Shown here: piece by piece, positions 5,305 to 6,017 of the stretch
Layout of the letters: each line of letters begins with the position of its first letter
Position numbering within the stretch: position 1 is the first letter of the stretch
DNA from: Candidatus Omnitrophota bacterium
GTDB taxonomy: Bacteria; Omnitrophota; Gorgyraeia; Gygaellales; Profunditerraquicolaceae
DNA length: 6,017 nt
Assembly: GCA_028717985.1 (NCBI GenBank)
Contig: JAQUMS010000091.1
Coordinates: 1 to 6,017, forward strand
Direction of reading: 5' to 3'
Translations under genes and position numbers: made by a program
Notes under the pieces: generated by a model
Database searches by the model: none
What the model saw: only the letters and a program-made list of their open reading frames with translations
Told to the model about the DNA's origin: nothing

Positions 5305-5667
5305 CTAAAACTCTAAACCAGCCTTGCGCGCGCTCTCCGCAAAAGCTTTTACTCTGCCGTGAAACAGATACCCGGCACGATCAAAAATAACTTTTTTAAC
5401 GCCCTTTTCCTGAGCTTTGGCTGCGAATACCTGCCCCAAATGCCCGGCTGCTTTCACATTGCCGCCGTACACGACCTTTTCTTTTACTCCCGGCGTCTGT
5501 GTTGACATGGAAAAAAGTGTCACATGTTTAATGTCATCGACGACCTGCGCGTAAAAATTTTTCGCGCTCCGATACACGACAAGCCTGGGCTTATCTGCAG
5601 TGCCGAGAACTATTTTCCTGATTCTTTCGTGTCTTGCTAACCGCTTAGTGAGTTTTGAATTTTTCAT
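5305..5667 (-). CDS. rplR: 50S ribosomal protein L18
   Basis: This is a complete 120-residue L18, which binds 5S rRNA with L5 and helps dock the 5S particle in the central protuberance. The basic N-terminus with KRLARHERIRKIVLGTADKP (8-27) is followed by RLVVYRSAKNFYAQVVDD (28-45), and the C-terminal signature VIFDRAGYLFHGRVKAFAES (93-112) ends in ARKAGLEF, all standard for bacterial L18. Length is normal. The ATG follows rplF by 42 bases, with an AAGG about 10 bases before the start as a modest Shine-Dalgarno. A 70-base spacer, long for this cluster, separates it from rpsE. Confidence 0.98.
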   Translation of the reverse strand: MKNSKLTKRLARHERIRKIVLGTADKPRLVVYRSAKNFYAQVVDDIKHVTLFSMSTQTPGVKEKVVYGGNVKAAGHLGQVFAAKAQEKGVKKVIFDRAGYLFHGRVKAFAESARKAGLEF

Positions 5668-5709
5668 GAGAGATATGCCTTGAGTATTCCTGTTACAATT
5701 GGTTCAAAA

Positions 5710-6017
5710 TTATTTACCTTTGCCTGTGGCCTGAGCTTTACCAACCTTGCGTTTAACCTGTTCTCCCGCATATCTGATGCCTTTCCCTTTATAGGGCTCA
5801 GGCGGATACACTGACCGGATATTCGCGGCAAGCTGACCGACTTTTTCCTTATCAATACCTTTGATCACAATAAATGTGGCTTTAGGCGTTTCTACTTTGA
5901 TCCCATCGGGGACCGCAATATTAACGGGATGAGAAAATCAAGGTTCATATTCAAATTATTCCCTTGAACCTGCGCTTTAAATCCCACTCCCTGAATTTCC
6001 AGCTCTTTCATGTACAC
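5710..6017 (-). CDS. rplF: 50S ribosomal protein L6, C-terminal part, with an apparent one-base frameshift
   Basis: This is the C-terminal part of L6, a 50S protein near the sarcin-ricin loop and L7/L12 stalk base. The gene enters from the window edge. From 6017 the frame gives 26 residues, VYMKELEIQGVGFKAQVQGN and then NLNMNL, matching the second L6 domain. After CTT (5940-5942) the reading needs one extra base: CTTGATTTTCTCAT would, with one added G, read Leu-Gly-Phe-Ser-His, the expected L6 motif. From 5937 the next frame continues for 75 residues, FSHPVNIAVPDGIKVETPKA at first, through the L6 signature PEPYKGKGIRYAGEQVKRKV, to a TAA at 5710-5712. Without the correction the upstream frame stops at a TAG at 5892-5894. 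Because L6 is normally essential and both halves are well conserved, a sequencing or assembly indel is more likely than a true pseudogene. Confidence 0.9.

Noticed and set aside
5664..5855. A 63-codon open frame on the minus strand
   Set aside because: It lies out of frame inside the C-terminal part of rplF, whose correct frame gives PEPYKGKGIRYAGEQ and ends at 5710. The protein it would make resembles nothing.
1..6017. A novel accessory, defence or mobile system
   Set aside because: Every gene is a core translation, secretion or housekeeping gene in a canonical order on one strand; there is no insertion between them large enough to hold one.

Overview
The window is a piece of a bacterial chromosome carrying part of the conserved ribosomal-protein supercluster (spc operon running into the alpha operon). 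All genes lie on the minus strand, so transcription runs from high to low coordinates. The order in that direction is rplF (C-terminal part, cut by the window edge) - rplR - rpsE - rplO - secY - adk - map - infA - rpmJ - rpsM - rpsK - rpsD (N-terminal part, cut by the other edge). No transposon, prophage, CRISPR, tRNA or rRNA is visible, and there is no gene-free stretch over 300 bases. The largest spacer is 116 bases, between rpmJ and rpsM.

Organism: certainly a bacterium, from bacterial-type L6, L18, L15, S13, S11, S4, L36, IF-1 and SecY. The layout secY-adk-map-infA-rpmJ-rpsM-rpsK-rpsD combines the adk-map-infA insertion, common outside Gammaproteobacteria, with rpsD retained after rpsK. 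Moderate GC, absence of rpmD (L30) between rpsE and rplO, and several divergent stretches in conserved proteins suggest a poorly sampled lineage. A PVC/Omnitrophota/Elusimicrobiota-like bacterium is my guess only, at low confidence.

Region by region: 6017-4273 encodes large- and small-subunit proteins of the late spc operon (L6, L18, S5, L15), tightly packed, with ATGA coupling between rpsE and rplO. 4280-2934 is secY, the translocon pore, overlapping the end of rplO by 8 bases. 2913-1297 encodes adenylate kinase, methionine aminopeptidase and initiation factor IF-1, with adk and map overlapping by 20 bases. 1248-1135 is a 37-codon rpmJ. A 116-base spacer with two predicted hairpins follows, then a strong Shine-Dalgarno, then rpsM, rpsK and rpsD. 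Together the genes make ribosome parts, start translation, trim the N-terminal Met, supply ADP/ATP balance and export the products.

I see no undescribed system here. The points worth a second look are the structured rpmJ-rpsM leader, the single-base frameshift in rplF, the 20-residue N-terminal extension on L15 where rpmD is missing, changed glycines in the S5 GxGxGKA loop, and a small hairpin before rpsE, which lacks a clear Shine-Dalgarno.
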